Below are positions 1-9,013 of a DNA stretch of 64,000 bases, piece after piece. Source of the stretch: Streptococcus ruminicola (GTDB taxonomy: Bacteria > Bacillota > Bacilli > Lactobacillales > Streptococcaceae); assembly GCF_011387195.1 (NCBI RefSeq), contig NZ_CP046919.1, forward strand, positions 1,364,001 through 1,428,000. Reading direction: 5' to 3'. Below the pieces are notes generated by a model. It was given only the letters and a program-made list of their open reading frames with translations. It ran no database searches and was not told the DNA's origin. Position 1 is the first letter of the stretch. The number at the start of each line of letters is the position of its first letter. A program made the position numbers and the translations under genes.

Positions 1-2
1 AA

Positions 3-413
3 GCTCTTGGTGAAGTTAACGGCATTAAATTCTATAACGATTCTAAATCAACAAATATTCTAGCAACTCAAAAAGCTCTTTCAGGATTTGATAATTCAAA
101 AGTTATCTTGATTGCTGGTGGTCTTGACCGTGGTAATGAATTCGACGAACTTGTTCCAGATATTACAGGTGTTAAATTGATGGTTATTCTTGGAGAATCA
201 GCTCCTCGTGTGAAACGCGCAGCTGATAAAGCACAAGTTCCGTACGTTGATGCTAAAGATGTCGCAGATGCTGCTCGTATTGCTTACAGTAAAGCTGAAG
301 TTGGAGATGTTGTTCTCTTGAGCCCTGCTAATGCAAGCTGGGATATGTATAAGAGCTTTGAAGTTCGTGGTGATGAATTTATCGCAACCTTTGAAGCTAT
401 TAAAGGAGAATAA
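3..413 (+). CDS. murD: UDP-N-acetylmuramoylalanine--D-glutamate ligase, C-terminal part (MurD)
   Basis: The 3' end of murD; the gene starts outside the window and is read from base 3 (136 codons visible). MurD adds D-glutamate to UDP-MurNAc-L-Ala in cytoplasmic peptidoglycan precursor synthesis. The fragment is the Mur-ligase C-terminal domain: it opens with FYNDSKSTN, the conserved substrate/phosphate loop of MurD, followed by a Rossmann-like [11 protein letters not shown] segment and the LSPANASWD motif near the end. It stops 2 bases before murG, so the two are surely co-transcribed and probably translationally coupled (AAGGAG lies just before the stop). Confidence 0.95.
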   Translation, partial: ALGEVNGIKFYNDSKSTNILATQKALSGFDNSKVILIAGGLDRGNEFDELVPDITGVKLMVILGESAPRVKRAADKAQVPYVDAKDVADAARIAYSKAEVGDVVLLSPANASWDMYKSFEVRGDEFIATFEAIKGE

Positions 414-415
414 GC

Positions 416-1492
416 ATGGCTAAAAAAATCGTATTTACCGGTGGTGGTACAGTTGGCCATGTTACCTTGAACTTGATTCTTATCCCAAAATTTATCAAAG
501 ATGGTTGGGAAGTTCACTATATTGGTGACAAACATGGAATTGAACACGAACAAATTGAAAAATCAGGTCTAGATGTAACCTTCCATTCTATTGCAACAGG
601 AAAATTAAGACGTTATTTTTCATGGCAAAACATGCTTGATGTGTTCAAAGTTTCATTTGGAATTCTTCAATCAATTGCAATTATCGCTAAAATTCGTCCA
701 CAAGCTTTATTCTCAAAAGGTGGCTTTGTATCTGTCCCACCAGTCATTGCGGCAAAAACACTTGGAGTTCCTGTTTTTGTGCACGAATCTGACTTATCAA
801 TGGGCTTAGCCAATAAAATTGCCTATAAATTTGCGACAACGATGTACACAACCTTTGAACAAGCCAAAGGCTTGGTGAAAGTAAAACACGTTGGTGCGAT
901 TACAAAAGTTGGTAGCAAAGTTGCTTATGATAGAAGCAAAATTGAAGAAATTAAAGCACACTTTAACCCTGAATTGAAAACACTTCTTTTCATCGGTGGT
1001 TCTGCGGGGGCACGTGTTTTTAATGACTTTATTACAAATACCCCTGAATTGGTTGAACACTACAATGTTATCAATATTTCAGGAGATAAAAGTTTAAACG
1101 GATTGAGTCAAAATCTCTATCGAGTTGATTATGTCACAGACCTTTATCAGCCTTTGATGGACATGGCAGATGCTGTTGTGACACGCGGTGGTTCAAATAC
1201 TATTTTTGAGTTGGTTGCCATGAATAAATTACACTTGATTGTGCCTCTTGGAAAAGAAGCTAGTCGAGGAGACCAACTGGAAAATGCTGCTTATTTTGAG
1301 AAAAAAGGCTATGCTCGCCAACTTTCTGAAGACAAGCTAACATTTTCAAATTTAGAAGAAGAGTTAACACAACTTTTTGAACAAGAAAATAGCTATCACA
1401 CACAAATGAAAAATTCCACTGAAATCAAGTCACAAGAAGAATTTTATGATCTGCTTAAACAAGATATTTCTAAGACTGCAAAAGGAATTTAA
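416..1492 (+). CDS. murG: UDP-GlcNAc--undecaprenyl-PP-MurNAc-pentapeptide GlcNAc transferase (MurG)
   Basis: Peripheral membrane glycosyltransferase that converts lipid I to lipid II on the inner leaflet. 358 aa, the usual length. It shows an N-terminal glycine loop ([10 protein letters not shown], residues about 8-17), a second glycine loop (GGSAGARVF, about 193-201) and the UDP-GlcNAc-binding stretch [13 protein letters not shown] (about 259-271). The streptococcal form has VGHVTLNL where Gram-negative MurG has AGHVTPAL. It starts 2 bases after murD and ends directly against divIB (stop TAA, then ATG), the standard murD-murG-divIB operon. Confidence 0.97.
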   Translation: MAKKIVFTGGGTVGHVTLNLILIPKFIKDGWEVHYIGDKHGIEHEQIEKSGLDVTFHSIATGKLRRYFSWQNMLDVFKVSFGILQSIAIIAKIRPQALFSKGGFVSVPPVIAAKTLGVPVFVHESDLSMGLANKIAYKFATTMYTTFEQAKGLVKVKHVGAITKVGSKVAYDRSKIEEIKAHFNPELKTLLFIGGSAGARVFNDFITNTPELVEHYNVINISGDKSLNGLSQNLYRVDYVTDLYQPLMDMADAVVTRGGSNTIFELVAMNKLHLIVPLGKEASRGDQLENAAYFEKKGYARQLSEDKLTFSNLEEELTQLFEQENSYHTQMKNSTEIKSQEEFYDLLKQDISKTAKGI

Positions 1493-2728
1493 ATGACAAA
1501 AAAGAAAGAGCCTAAAAAAGGTCAAAAAGCTAAATCAGAAAAAAAATCAGCTTTGACGGAATGGCAAAAACGTAATATTGAGTTTCTAAAGAAAAAAGAA
1601 GCTGAAAAAGCGGAAAAGAAAAAACGCCAAGAAAAATTACGCTTAGAGCGCAAGCCGAAAGCAACAGATACTGATACCAAAGCTGAAAAAGTCGAAGAAA
1701 AAGCTTTGACTGCAGAAGAAAAGAAAAAGGCTAAGGAAGCTAAAAAAGAAGAAGCTAGAGAAGCTAAAGAGGCTAAAAAATTACAAAAACTGGAAGCTAA
1801 AAAAGAGAAAACGCCTCTTCAAAAAGCGATTCATCATGCGCTACCAGTTATCATCACTTCTGCGGTTGTTCTTTTAATTTCAATCTTTTTGGTAACCCCA
1901 TTTAGTAAAAAGAAAATTGTTACGGTTACGGGTGCGACAACGGTTAGTCAGGAAGAAGTGATTAGAGATTCAGGAATTAAACCGTCTAACTATCTCTTTT
2001 CATTGATTTTCCACCATTCAGCTTATGAAAAAAATATTATTAGCAAAAATAAAATGGTGAAAAGTGCTAACTTTATTTACCGTTTCCCAAATAAATTAAA
2101 TATTGATGTTAAAGAGTACAGCATAATTGCTTATGCCCAAACTGATGATGGCTATCAGCCAATCCTTGAAAATGGGACACGTATTGGTCTTGTAGGAGCT
2201 TCTGAATTACCAGAAAGTTTCTTAACGATTAATTTATCATCAGAAAAAGACATTCAAAAACTGGTTAAGGCTTTTTCAAAATTGGATAAAGATTTGGTTA
2301 ATCAAATTCAAATTGTCAGCTCAGCAGATTCTGCAACAACATCAGATTTATTGAAATTGGAAATGCATGATGGAAACATTGTTCGTGTACCATTATCTGA
2401 AGTAGCTAAGAAATTACCATATTATTTGAAAATAAAAGATAGCTTACCAGAAAACAGCATTGTTGATATGGAAGTGGGAATTTATGCAACTTCTGAATCC
2501 ATTGAAGCATCTGTTGCAGCGGATAAAGAAAAAGCTAAAAACGAAAACAAAGAAGAATCAGAATCTGATTCTAAATCTGACGAAGAAAACTCTCAAACCG
2601 AGTCGAGTGAGGAAGCTACAGCAACGGAATCAAGCGAAGCTGAAGGCGCAGAAAATCAAGCTCCAGAAGCTACAAATGAAGAGCATCCGAACGAAACCGC
2701 AGTAGTTGAACAAGTAGCTCAACAATAA
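1493..2728 (+). CDS. divIB: Cell division protein DivIB/FtsQ
   Basis: Bitopic division protein of the DivIB-FtsL-DivIC complex. The 411 residues divide into a highly charged Lys/Glu/Ala-rich cytoplasmic region (about 1-115, coiled-coil-like), one membrane segment (about 118-136), a POTRA domain (about 140-210) and the beta domain up to about 330. After this comes an 80-residue low-complexity tail very rich in Glu, Ser, Ala and Thr. Both flanking low-complexity parts are long, as is common in streptococcal DivIB. It abuts murG with no gap and is followed by a strong terminator, so it is the last gene of the mur operon. Confidence 0.95.
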   Translation: MTKKKEPKKGQKAKSEKKSALTEWQKRNIEFLKKKEAEKAEKKKRQEKLRLERKPKATDTDTKAEKVEEKALTAEEKKKAKEAKKEEAREAKEAKKLQKLEAKKEKTPLQKAIHHALPVIITSAVVLLISIFLVTPFSKKKIVTVTGATTVSQEEVIRDSGIKPSNYLFSLIFHHSAYEKNIISKNKMVKSANFIYRFPNKLNIDVKEYSIIAYAQTDDGYQPILENGTRIGLVGASELPESFLTINLSSEKDIQKLVKAFSKLDKDLVNQIQIVSSADSATTSDLLKLEMHDGNIVRVPLSEVAKKLPYYLKIKDSLPENSIVDMEVGIYATSESIEASVAADKEKAKNENKEESESDSKSDEENSQTESSEEATATESSEAEGAENQAPEATNEEHPNETAVVEQVAQQ

Positions 2729-2744
2729 AATTAAGATTCTATAA

Positions 2745-2780
2745 CAAAAAACGTAAAATGATAACATTTTACGTTTTTTT
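2745..2780 (+). terminator. Rho-independent terminator after divIB
   Basis: Perfect hairpin: an AAAACGTAAAATG arm, a 4-base ATAA loop and a CATTTTACGTTTT arm running into seven T. It separates the mur operon from ftsA. Confidence 0.9.
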
Positions 2781-2781
2781 A

Positions 2782-2790
2782 TGATATAAT
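2782..2790 (+). promoter_or_regulatory. Extended -10 promoter for ftsA
   Basis: TGaTATAAT lies directly behind the T-run of the divIB terminator. The -35 position (about 2762-2767) falls inside the terminator hairpin and has no recognisable TTGACA, so this is an extended -10 promoter. Confidence 0.7.
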
Positions 2791-2863
2791 ATTTTCTGAA
2801 TAATTCTGATTTTATGCAGATTTTAGAATAGTAAATGATTGGAAAGATAGTGAGGTCGAGTGA

Positions 2864-4237
2864 ATGGCTAGAAATGGCTTTTTTACAGGATTAGATATAG
2901 GGACAAGCTCGATTAAAGTTCTAGTAGCAGAATTTGTTTCTGGCGAAATGAACGTGATTGGTGTGAGTAACGTTCCCAGCACGGGAGTAAAAGACGGTAT
3001 TATTATAGATATTGAAGCAGCTGCAGAAGCAATCAAAACAGCGATTGAACAAGCAGAAGAAAAAGCTGGAATGACAATCGATAAGATTAATGTTGGTCTT
3101 CCAGCTAATCTTCTTCAAATCGAACCAACTCAAGGTATGATTCCAGTTCCAAGTGAATCAAAAGAAATCAAAGATGAAGATGTTGATAGCGTTGTTAAAT
3201 CAGCATTGACTAAGAGCATCACTCCAGAACGTGAAGTTATCTCTTTGATTCCAGAAGAATTTATCGTTGATGGTTTCCAAGGTATTCGTGACCCACGTGG
3301 CATGATGGGAATTCGTTTGGAAATGCGTGGATTGATTTATACTGGGCCAACAACAATTCTTCATAACCTTCGTAAAACAGTAGAACGCGCTGGTATCAGT
3401 GTTGAAAATGTTATTATTTCACCACTTGCTTTGGCAAAATCAGTTCTTAACGAAGGTGAACGTGAATTTGGTGCTACTGTGATTGATATGGGTGGCGGTC
3501 AAACAACCGTTGCTTCTATGCGAGCACAAGAATTGCAATATACAAACATCTATGCAGAAGGTGGCGAGTATGTCACTAAAGACATTTCTAAAGTCTTGAA
3601 AACTTCTATGGAAATTGCTGAAGCCCTTAAATTTAACTTTGGTCAAGCAAACTTAGAAGAAGCAAGCTCTTCAGAAACTGTTCAAGTAGATGTTGTTGGT
3701 AGCGAATCTCCAATTTCAGTTAGTGAACGCTACTTATCAGAAATCATTTCTGCACGAGTTCGCCACATTTTAGATCGTGTTAAACAAGATCTAGAACGTG
3801 GACGTTTACTTGATCTACCAGGAGGAATTATCCTTGTTGGTGGTGGAGCAATTATGCCAGGTGTGGTAGAAGTTGCTCAAGAAATCTTTGGAACAACTGT
3901 CAAACTACACGTTCCAAATCAAGTTGGTATCCGCAACCCAATGTTTGCTAATGTTATTAGCTTAGTTGAATACGTTGGTACAATGAGCGAAGTTGATGTT
4001 ATTGCTCAACGTGCGGTGTCTGGTGAAGAATTACTTCGTCGTAAACCAGTTGATTTTGAACCACAACCAAAAGTACAAGCACCACAACGAGTGGTTTATA
4101 ACAATGAACCTGCTGTCCCAGTTAATGAAAACATGGTACCACAGCCAGCTCCAGTTCAGCCTGTACAAAGACACGAAGAACCAAAATCAAAATTTAGCGA
4201 ACGTGTTCGTGGTATTTTCGGAAGTATGTTTGACTAA
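2864..4237 (+). CDS. ftsA: Cell division protein FtsA
   Basis: Actin-like ATPase that tethers FtsZ to the membrane. 457 aa. The phosphate-1 motif GLDIGTSSIKV is at residues about 8-18, phosphate-2 (IDMGGGQTTV) near 208 and the adenosine motif (LVGGGAIMPG) near 325. A Pro/Gln-rich linker (about 400-440) leads to a C-terminal amphipathic helix (FSERVRGIFGSMF), the membrane-targeting sequence. The start follows a weak GAGGTCGAG ribosome site. ftsZ begins 19 bases downstream with its own AGTGAGGA site, so the two form an operon. Confidence 0.97.
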   Translation: MARNGFFTGLDIGTSSIKVLVAEFVSGEMNVIGVSNVPSTGVKDGIIIDIEAAAEAIKTAIEQAEEKAGMTIDKINVGLPANLLQIEPTQGMIPVPSESKEIKDEDVDSVVKSALTKSITPEREVISLIPEEFIVDGFQGIRDPRGMMGIRLEMRGLIYTGPTTILHNLRKTVERAGISVENVIISPLALAKSVLNEGEREFGATVIDMGGGQTTVASMRAQELQYTNIYAEGGEYVTKDISKVLKTSMEIAEALKFNFGQANLEEASSSETVQVDVVGSESPISVSERYLSEIISARVRHILDRVKQDLERGRLLDLPGGIILVGGGAIMPGVVEVAQEIFGTTVKLHVPNQVGIRNPMFANVISLVEYVGTMSEVDVIAQRAVSGEELLRRKPVDFEPQPKVQAPQRVVYNNEPAVPVNENMVPQPAPVQPVQRHEEPKSKFSERVRGIFGSMFD

Positions 4238-4247
4238 TAATAAGTGA

Positions 4248-5581
<1,334 letters not shown>

Positions 5582-5582
<1 letters not shown>

Positions 5583-6256
5583 TGACCGATTTTCAAAAAA
5601 ATAAAGACCTTGTTTTTGAACAGGTTGCGCAAGCAACAAAAGCAGCCAATCGTTCACAAGAAAGTGTCAAGATTATTGCTGTGACGAAGTATGTTGATAG
5701 TGGTGTTGCTGCTCGTCTTATTGACACAGGTATTGAACATATTGGTGAAAATAGGGTCGATATGTTTCTGGATAAGTATGAAGCGTTAAAAGATAAAAAT
5801 TTAACATGGCACCTAATCGGTACTCTACAGCGTCGTAAAGTAAAAAATGTCATTAATTACGTTGATTATTTTCACGCTTTAGATTCTGTTAAATTAGCTG
5901 CTGAAATCCAGAAAAGAGCAGAGCATCCCATTAAATGCTTCCTACAGGTTAATATTTCCGAGGAAGAGAGTAAACACGGCTTTAAAGTTTCAGAAATTGA
6001 TGAAGCTTTAGCTGAAATCTCTGACTTTGATAAAGTGGAAATTGTAGGATTGATGACGATGGCGCCTAAGAATGCTTCTGAAAGTGAAATTGACGACATT
6101 TTTGGAAAAGCCGACAAACTTAGACAAGAGTTGCAGGCACGACAATTAGCTCATATGCCGTTTACCGAATTAAGTATGGGCATGAGTGGTGATTTCCCAA
6201 TTGCTATTCGCAATGGGGCAACTTTTGTTAGAATTGGATCATCATTCTTTAAATAA
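5582..6256 (+). CDS. ylmE: YggS/YlmE family PLP-binding protein
   Basis: Member of the alanine-racemase-fold, monomeric PLP homeostasis family (YggS in E. coli, PROSC in humans). 224 aa. The PLP lysine lies in the IIAVTKYVD stretch (about residues 28-36). HIGENRVDMF, WHLIGTLQRRK and the C-terminal LSMGMSGDFPIAIRNGATFVRIGSSFF are family signatures. It starts inside the ftsZ stop codon, so it is translationally coupled. Its exact job in division clusters is unknown; the family controls free PLP levels. Confidence 0.93.
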
Positions 6257-6268
6257 CGGGAGAAAAAC

Positions 6269-6877
6269 ATGGCTTTGAAAGATAAATTTGACAAACTAAT
6301 CTCTTATTTCGATACTGATGAGGTAAGTGATGTTGAAGAAACTGTTGAAGATGAGGTTAGACAACCTCGTGTTCAACAACAAGTTGAGGCTAAGCCACAG
6401 CAAGCACCTAGACGCGCAGAACAGCAATTCTCATCAGCACGAGCTCAACAAGTTCAAGCTGGTGGTGCTGTTCGTCAACGTGTGCAACCTCAACAAAGAC
6501 GTGCTACTGATGAAAATCCGCACGTTCATTCATTGAATCAACGTCGTGAAGAACAATTACAAGTTCGAAACAATCAAACGACTACAACAATTGCCTTGAA
6601 ATACCCTCGTAAATATGAGGATGCTCAAGAAATTGTTGATTTATTGATTGTTAACGAATGTGTATTGATTGATTTTCAATATATGCTTGATGCTCAAGCA
6701 CGTCGTTGTCTTGATTTTATTGATGGTGCAAGTAAAGTTCTTTATGGTAGTCTTCAAAAAGTTGGCAGTTCAATGTATTTGTTGACACCATCAAATGTCA
6801 TCGTCAATCTCGAAGAACTTCCAATTCCAAATGCGGGACAAGATGTTGGTTTCGACTTTGACATGAAGAGACGTTAA
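6269..6877 (+). CDS. sepF: Cell division protein SepF
   Basis: FtsZ-binding membrane anchor. 202 aa. The N-terminus ([14 protein letters not shown]) is the amphipathic membrane-binding helix. A Gln/Arg-rich disordered linker covers about residues 25-105, and the compact SepF domain follows ([20 protein letters not shown] ... [25 protein letters not shown], about 108-182). The ribosome site is CGGGAGAAAAAC. It sits 12 bases after ylmE in the division operon and 3 bases before ylmG. Confidence 0.96.
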   Translation: MALKDKFDKLISYFDTDEVSDVEETVEDEVRQPRVQQQVEAKPQQAPRRAEQQFSSARAQQVQAGGAVRQRVQPQQRRATDENPHVHSLNQRREEQLQVRNNQTTTTIALKYPRKYEDAQEIVDLLIVNECVLIDFQYMLDAQARRCLDFIDGASKVLYGSLQKVGSSMYLLTPSNVIVNLEELPIPNAGQDVGFDFDMKRR

Positions 6878-6880
6878 TAT

Positions 6881-7138
6881 ATGATTTTTGTATTAATTGT
6901 ACTATTAAAAACCATTCAATTTTACTCTTATCTGCTAATTGCGTATGCGCTCCTATCTTGGTTTCCAGGTGCGTATAACACTGGATTTGGTCGTTTACTG
7001 GTTCAAATTGTTGAGCCAGTAATTAAACCTTTTCAACGTTTAAATCTTCAATTTATGGGATTGGACTTTACGATTTGGGCCGCGGTTATTGCCTTAAATC
7101 TCTTGAGTCGCTTTCTTATTATGTTATTGGTTCGATGA
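6881..7138 (+). CDS. ylmG: YggT family membrane protein (YlmG)
   Basis: Small membrane protein of the YggT/YlmG family, 85 aa, with two membrane segments (about residues 3-22 and 62-83). The conserved SWFPGAYNTGFGRLLVQIVEPVIKPFQRL stretch lies between them. The position sepF-ylmG-ylmH is conserved across Firmicutes; a division or chromosome-organisation role is suspected but not proved. Its stop overlaps the ylmH start (ATGA). Confidence 0.92.
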   Translation: MIFVLIVLLKTIQFYSYLLIAYALLSWFPGAYNTGFGRLLVQIVEPVIKPFQRLNLQFMGLDFTIWAAVIALNLLSRFLIMLLVR

Positions 7139-7920
7139 AAAAAGAAATTTACCAACATTTTCGACCTGAAGAGTATGATTTCATTGAAAAAATGGATGAC
7201 ATCGCTCAGAGGGTAGAAGAGACATACGCTTATTCATTAACAGATTTTCTAAATCCTCGCCAAGTTGATATTGCTAAAAGTATTCTTGGAAATCGAGGCT
7301 TGCGTTACTTTGTTTCGAGTGATTATTATCCTGCAGAGTACGCACGTATACTAGTTGCACCTGATTACTATGAGCTAAATTTGGAAGATTTCGAGTTAGC
7401 ACTGCTAGAAGTGAATTATAATTCGAAGTTTAATCAATTAACTCACGCTCAAATAATGGGAACTTTGCTTCACAAGCTTGGAGTTAAGCGAACGATTATT
7501 GGAGATATTTTAGTTGAGCAAGGCTACGCACAGTTATTAGTTACGAAAAGTATGGTTGATTATTTTCGAGTTAATGTTACTAAGATTGCAAAAGCAAGTG
7601 TAAGCCTAAAAGAGATTCCGCTTGACCAGTTAATTAAGGGAAAAAAAGAATCTCATCAACTAGATATCATGGTTTCAAGTATGCGTTTGGATAAAGTTCT
7701 AGCAACAGTTTTGAAGCTTTCTAGAAGTCAAGCTATTCACTTGATCAGTGCTGAAAAGGTAAAGCTTAACTATCAGGCGCTTGATAGACCTTCAGAAATG
7801 CTTCAAGTTGGAGATTTGATTAGTGTTAGAGGATTTGGTCGGTTTTCTATCTTAAGTGAGAATGGGCTTACGAAGAATGGAAAATACAAATTGACCGTAG
7901 ATAAGATGATACATAAATAA
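7135..7920 (+). CDS. ylmH: RNA-binding protein YlmH (S4 domain)
   Basis: 261 aa. The N-terminal two thirds are the YlmH-specific part (MKKEIYQHFRPEEYDFIEKMDDIAQRVE ... QVDIAKSILGNRGLRYFVSSDYYPAEYARILVAPDYYE). An S4 RNA-binding domain covers about residues 182-240 (MRLDKVLATVLKLSRSQAIHLI). I chose the ATG at 7135, which overlaps the ylmG stop as ATGA; a TTG 60 bases upstream in the same frame would bury 20 codons in ylmG. B. subtilis YlmH has been linked to ribosome rescue, which is knowledge of the family and not visible here. Confidence 0.93.
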   Translation: MKKEIYQHFRPEEYDFIEKMDDIAQRVEETYAYSLTDFLNPRQVDIAKSILGNRGLRYFVSSDYYPAEYARILVAPDYYELNLEDFELALLEVNYNSKFNQLTHAQIMGTLLHKLGVKRTIIGDILVEQGYAQLLVTKSMVDYFRVNVTKIAKASVSLKEIPLDQLIKGKKESHQLDIMVSSMRLDKVLATVLKLSRSQAIHLISAEKVKLNYQALDRPSEMLQVGDLISVRGFGRFSILSENGLTKNGKYKLTVDKMIHK

Positions 7921-7930
7921 GGAGAAATCA

Positions 7931-8689
7931 ATGGCACTTACAGCACTTGATATTAAAGATAAAACATTTAAATTAAAATTTCGTGGATACGACGAAGAAG
8001 AAGTTAATGAATTTCTTGATATCGTTGTAGATGACTACGAAGACTTGGTTCGTCGCAATCATGAACAAGAAAACAGAATCAAAGATTTGGAAGACAAACT
8101 TGCTTACTTCGATGAGATGAAAGAATCTTTGAGCCAATCTGTTATTCTTGCTCAAGAAACTGCTGAAAAAGTTAAAACATCAGCTAATGATGAAGCTGCT
8201 AACCTTGTTAGCAAAGCTAACTACGATGCACAACATTTGATTGATGAAGCAAAATCTAAAGCAAACCAAATCTTGCGCGATGCAACAGATGAAGCTAAGC
8301 GTGTTGCGGTTGAAACAGAAGATTTGAAACGTCAAACACGTGTCTTCCACCAACGTTTGGTTGCTGCTATCGAAGGTCAACTTGGTTTGACAAATTCACC
8401 AGAATGGACAGAATTGTTGCAACCAACAGCTGTTTACCTTCAAAATTCAGATGCAGCTTTCCGTGAAGTTGTTGAAAAAGTTTTGGAAGAAGAAATGCCT
8501 GAAGCTGATGATGAATTGTCAATGGATGCTACACGTCAATTCACTCCAGAAGAAATGGAAGAATTGCAACGTCGTGTAGAAGCAGGAAACAAACACCTTG
8601 AAGAAACACAAAAACTTCCTGTTATTGACGATGCTGATGACATCAATCTTAACGAAACACAAACATTTAAATTAAATATTGAAGAATAA
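7931..8689 (+). CDS. divIVA: Cell division initiation protein DivIVA
   Basis: Coiled-coil protein that binds curved membrane at septa and poles. 252 aa. The N-terminal lipid-binding crossed-loop module (LTALDIKDKTFKLKFRGYDEEEVNEFLD, residues 2-29) is followed by long coiled coil (about 35-150), then a Glu-rich acidic C-terminal part (about 170-252). It has a strong ribosome site (AAGGAGAAATC) 10 bases after ylmH and is the last gene of the division cluster; the T-box leader of ileS begins right after its stop. Confidence 0.96.
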   Translation: MALTALDIKDKTFKLKFRGYDEEEVNEFLDIVVDDYEDLVRRNHEQENRIKDLEDKLAYFDEMKESLSQSVILAQETAEKVKTSANDEAANLVSKANYDAQHLIDEAKSKANQILRDATDEAKRVAVETEDLKRQTRVFHQRLVAAIEGQLGLTNSPEWTELLQPTAVYLQNSDAAFREVVEKVLEEEMPEADDELSMDATRQFTPEEMEELQRRVEAGNKHLEETQKLPVIDDADDINLNETQTFKLNIEE

Positions 8690-8706
8690 GAAAAACGCGA
8701 TTGATA

Positions 8707-8715
8707 TGCTATATT
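8707..8715 (+). promoter_or_regulatory. Extended -10 promoter of the ileS leader
   Basis: TGcTATATT begins 17 bases after the divIVA stop, with no good -35. Transcription would start near 8722, just before the T-box stem I. Confidence 0.55.
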
Positions 8716-8719
8716 AACA

Positions 8720-8940
8720 GCGAGTGGACGATGGTGCGAGGTCTGCAATCACTGGGATATCAGTTATCCTTTTCTAAGATTTTATCTGAATGAAGTAAGA
8801 TAAAAGGGAGAAACTCACCTTACGGGTTAAAGAGGGAAATTTAGATTTCTACCTTATTTTTCAGTGTAGCTAAATTTCTAAACTAAGGTGGTACCACGAG
8901 CTTTCGTCCTTACTGAGACGAAGGCTCGTTTTGTTTTACC
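8720..8940 (+). promoter_or_regulatory. T-box riboswitch (isoleucyl-tRNA sensing) upstream of ileS
   Basis: The leader contains the T-box core AAGGTGGTACCACG (8886-8899). Directly after it comes a terminator hairpin, GAGC-TTTCGTC pairing with GACGAAGGCTC, and a TTTTGTTTT run ending near 8938. Stem I begins GCGAGTGGACGATGG..., typical of T-boxes. An ATC in GGGATATCAG (about 8755-8764) fits an isoleucine specifier codon, but I assign it by position only. Uncharged tRNA-Ile pairing with the T-box bulge would favour the antiterminator and allow ileS transcription. Confidence 0.95.
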
Positions 8941-9013
8941 ACTAAAAAATGTCATTTTTCTGTCAATGAGTCAATCATGGGCAGTTGAATATTATTTATT
9001 ATAAGGAGTAGTC

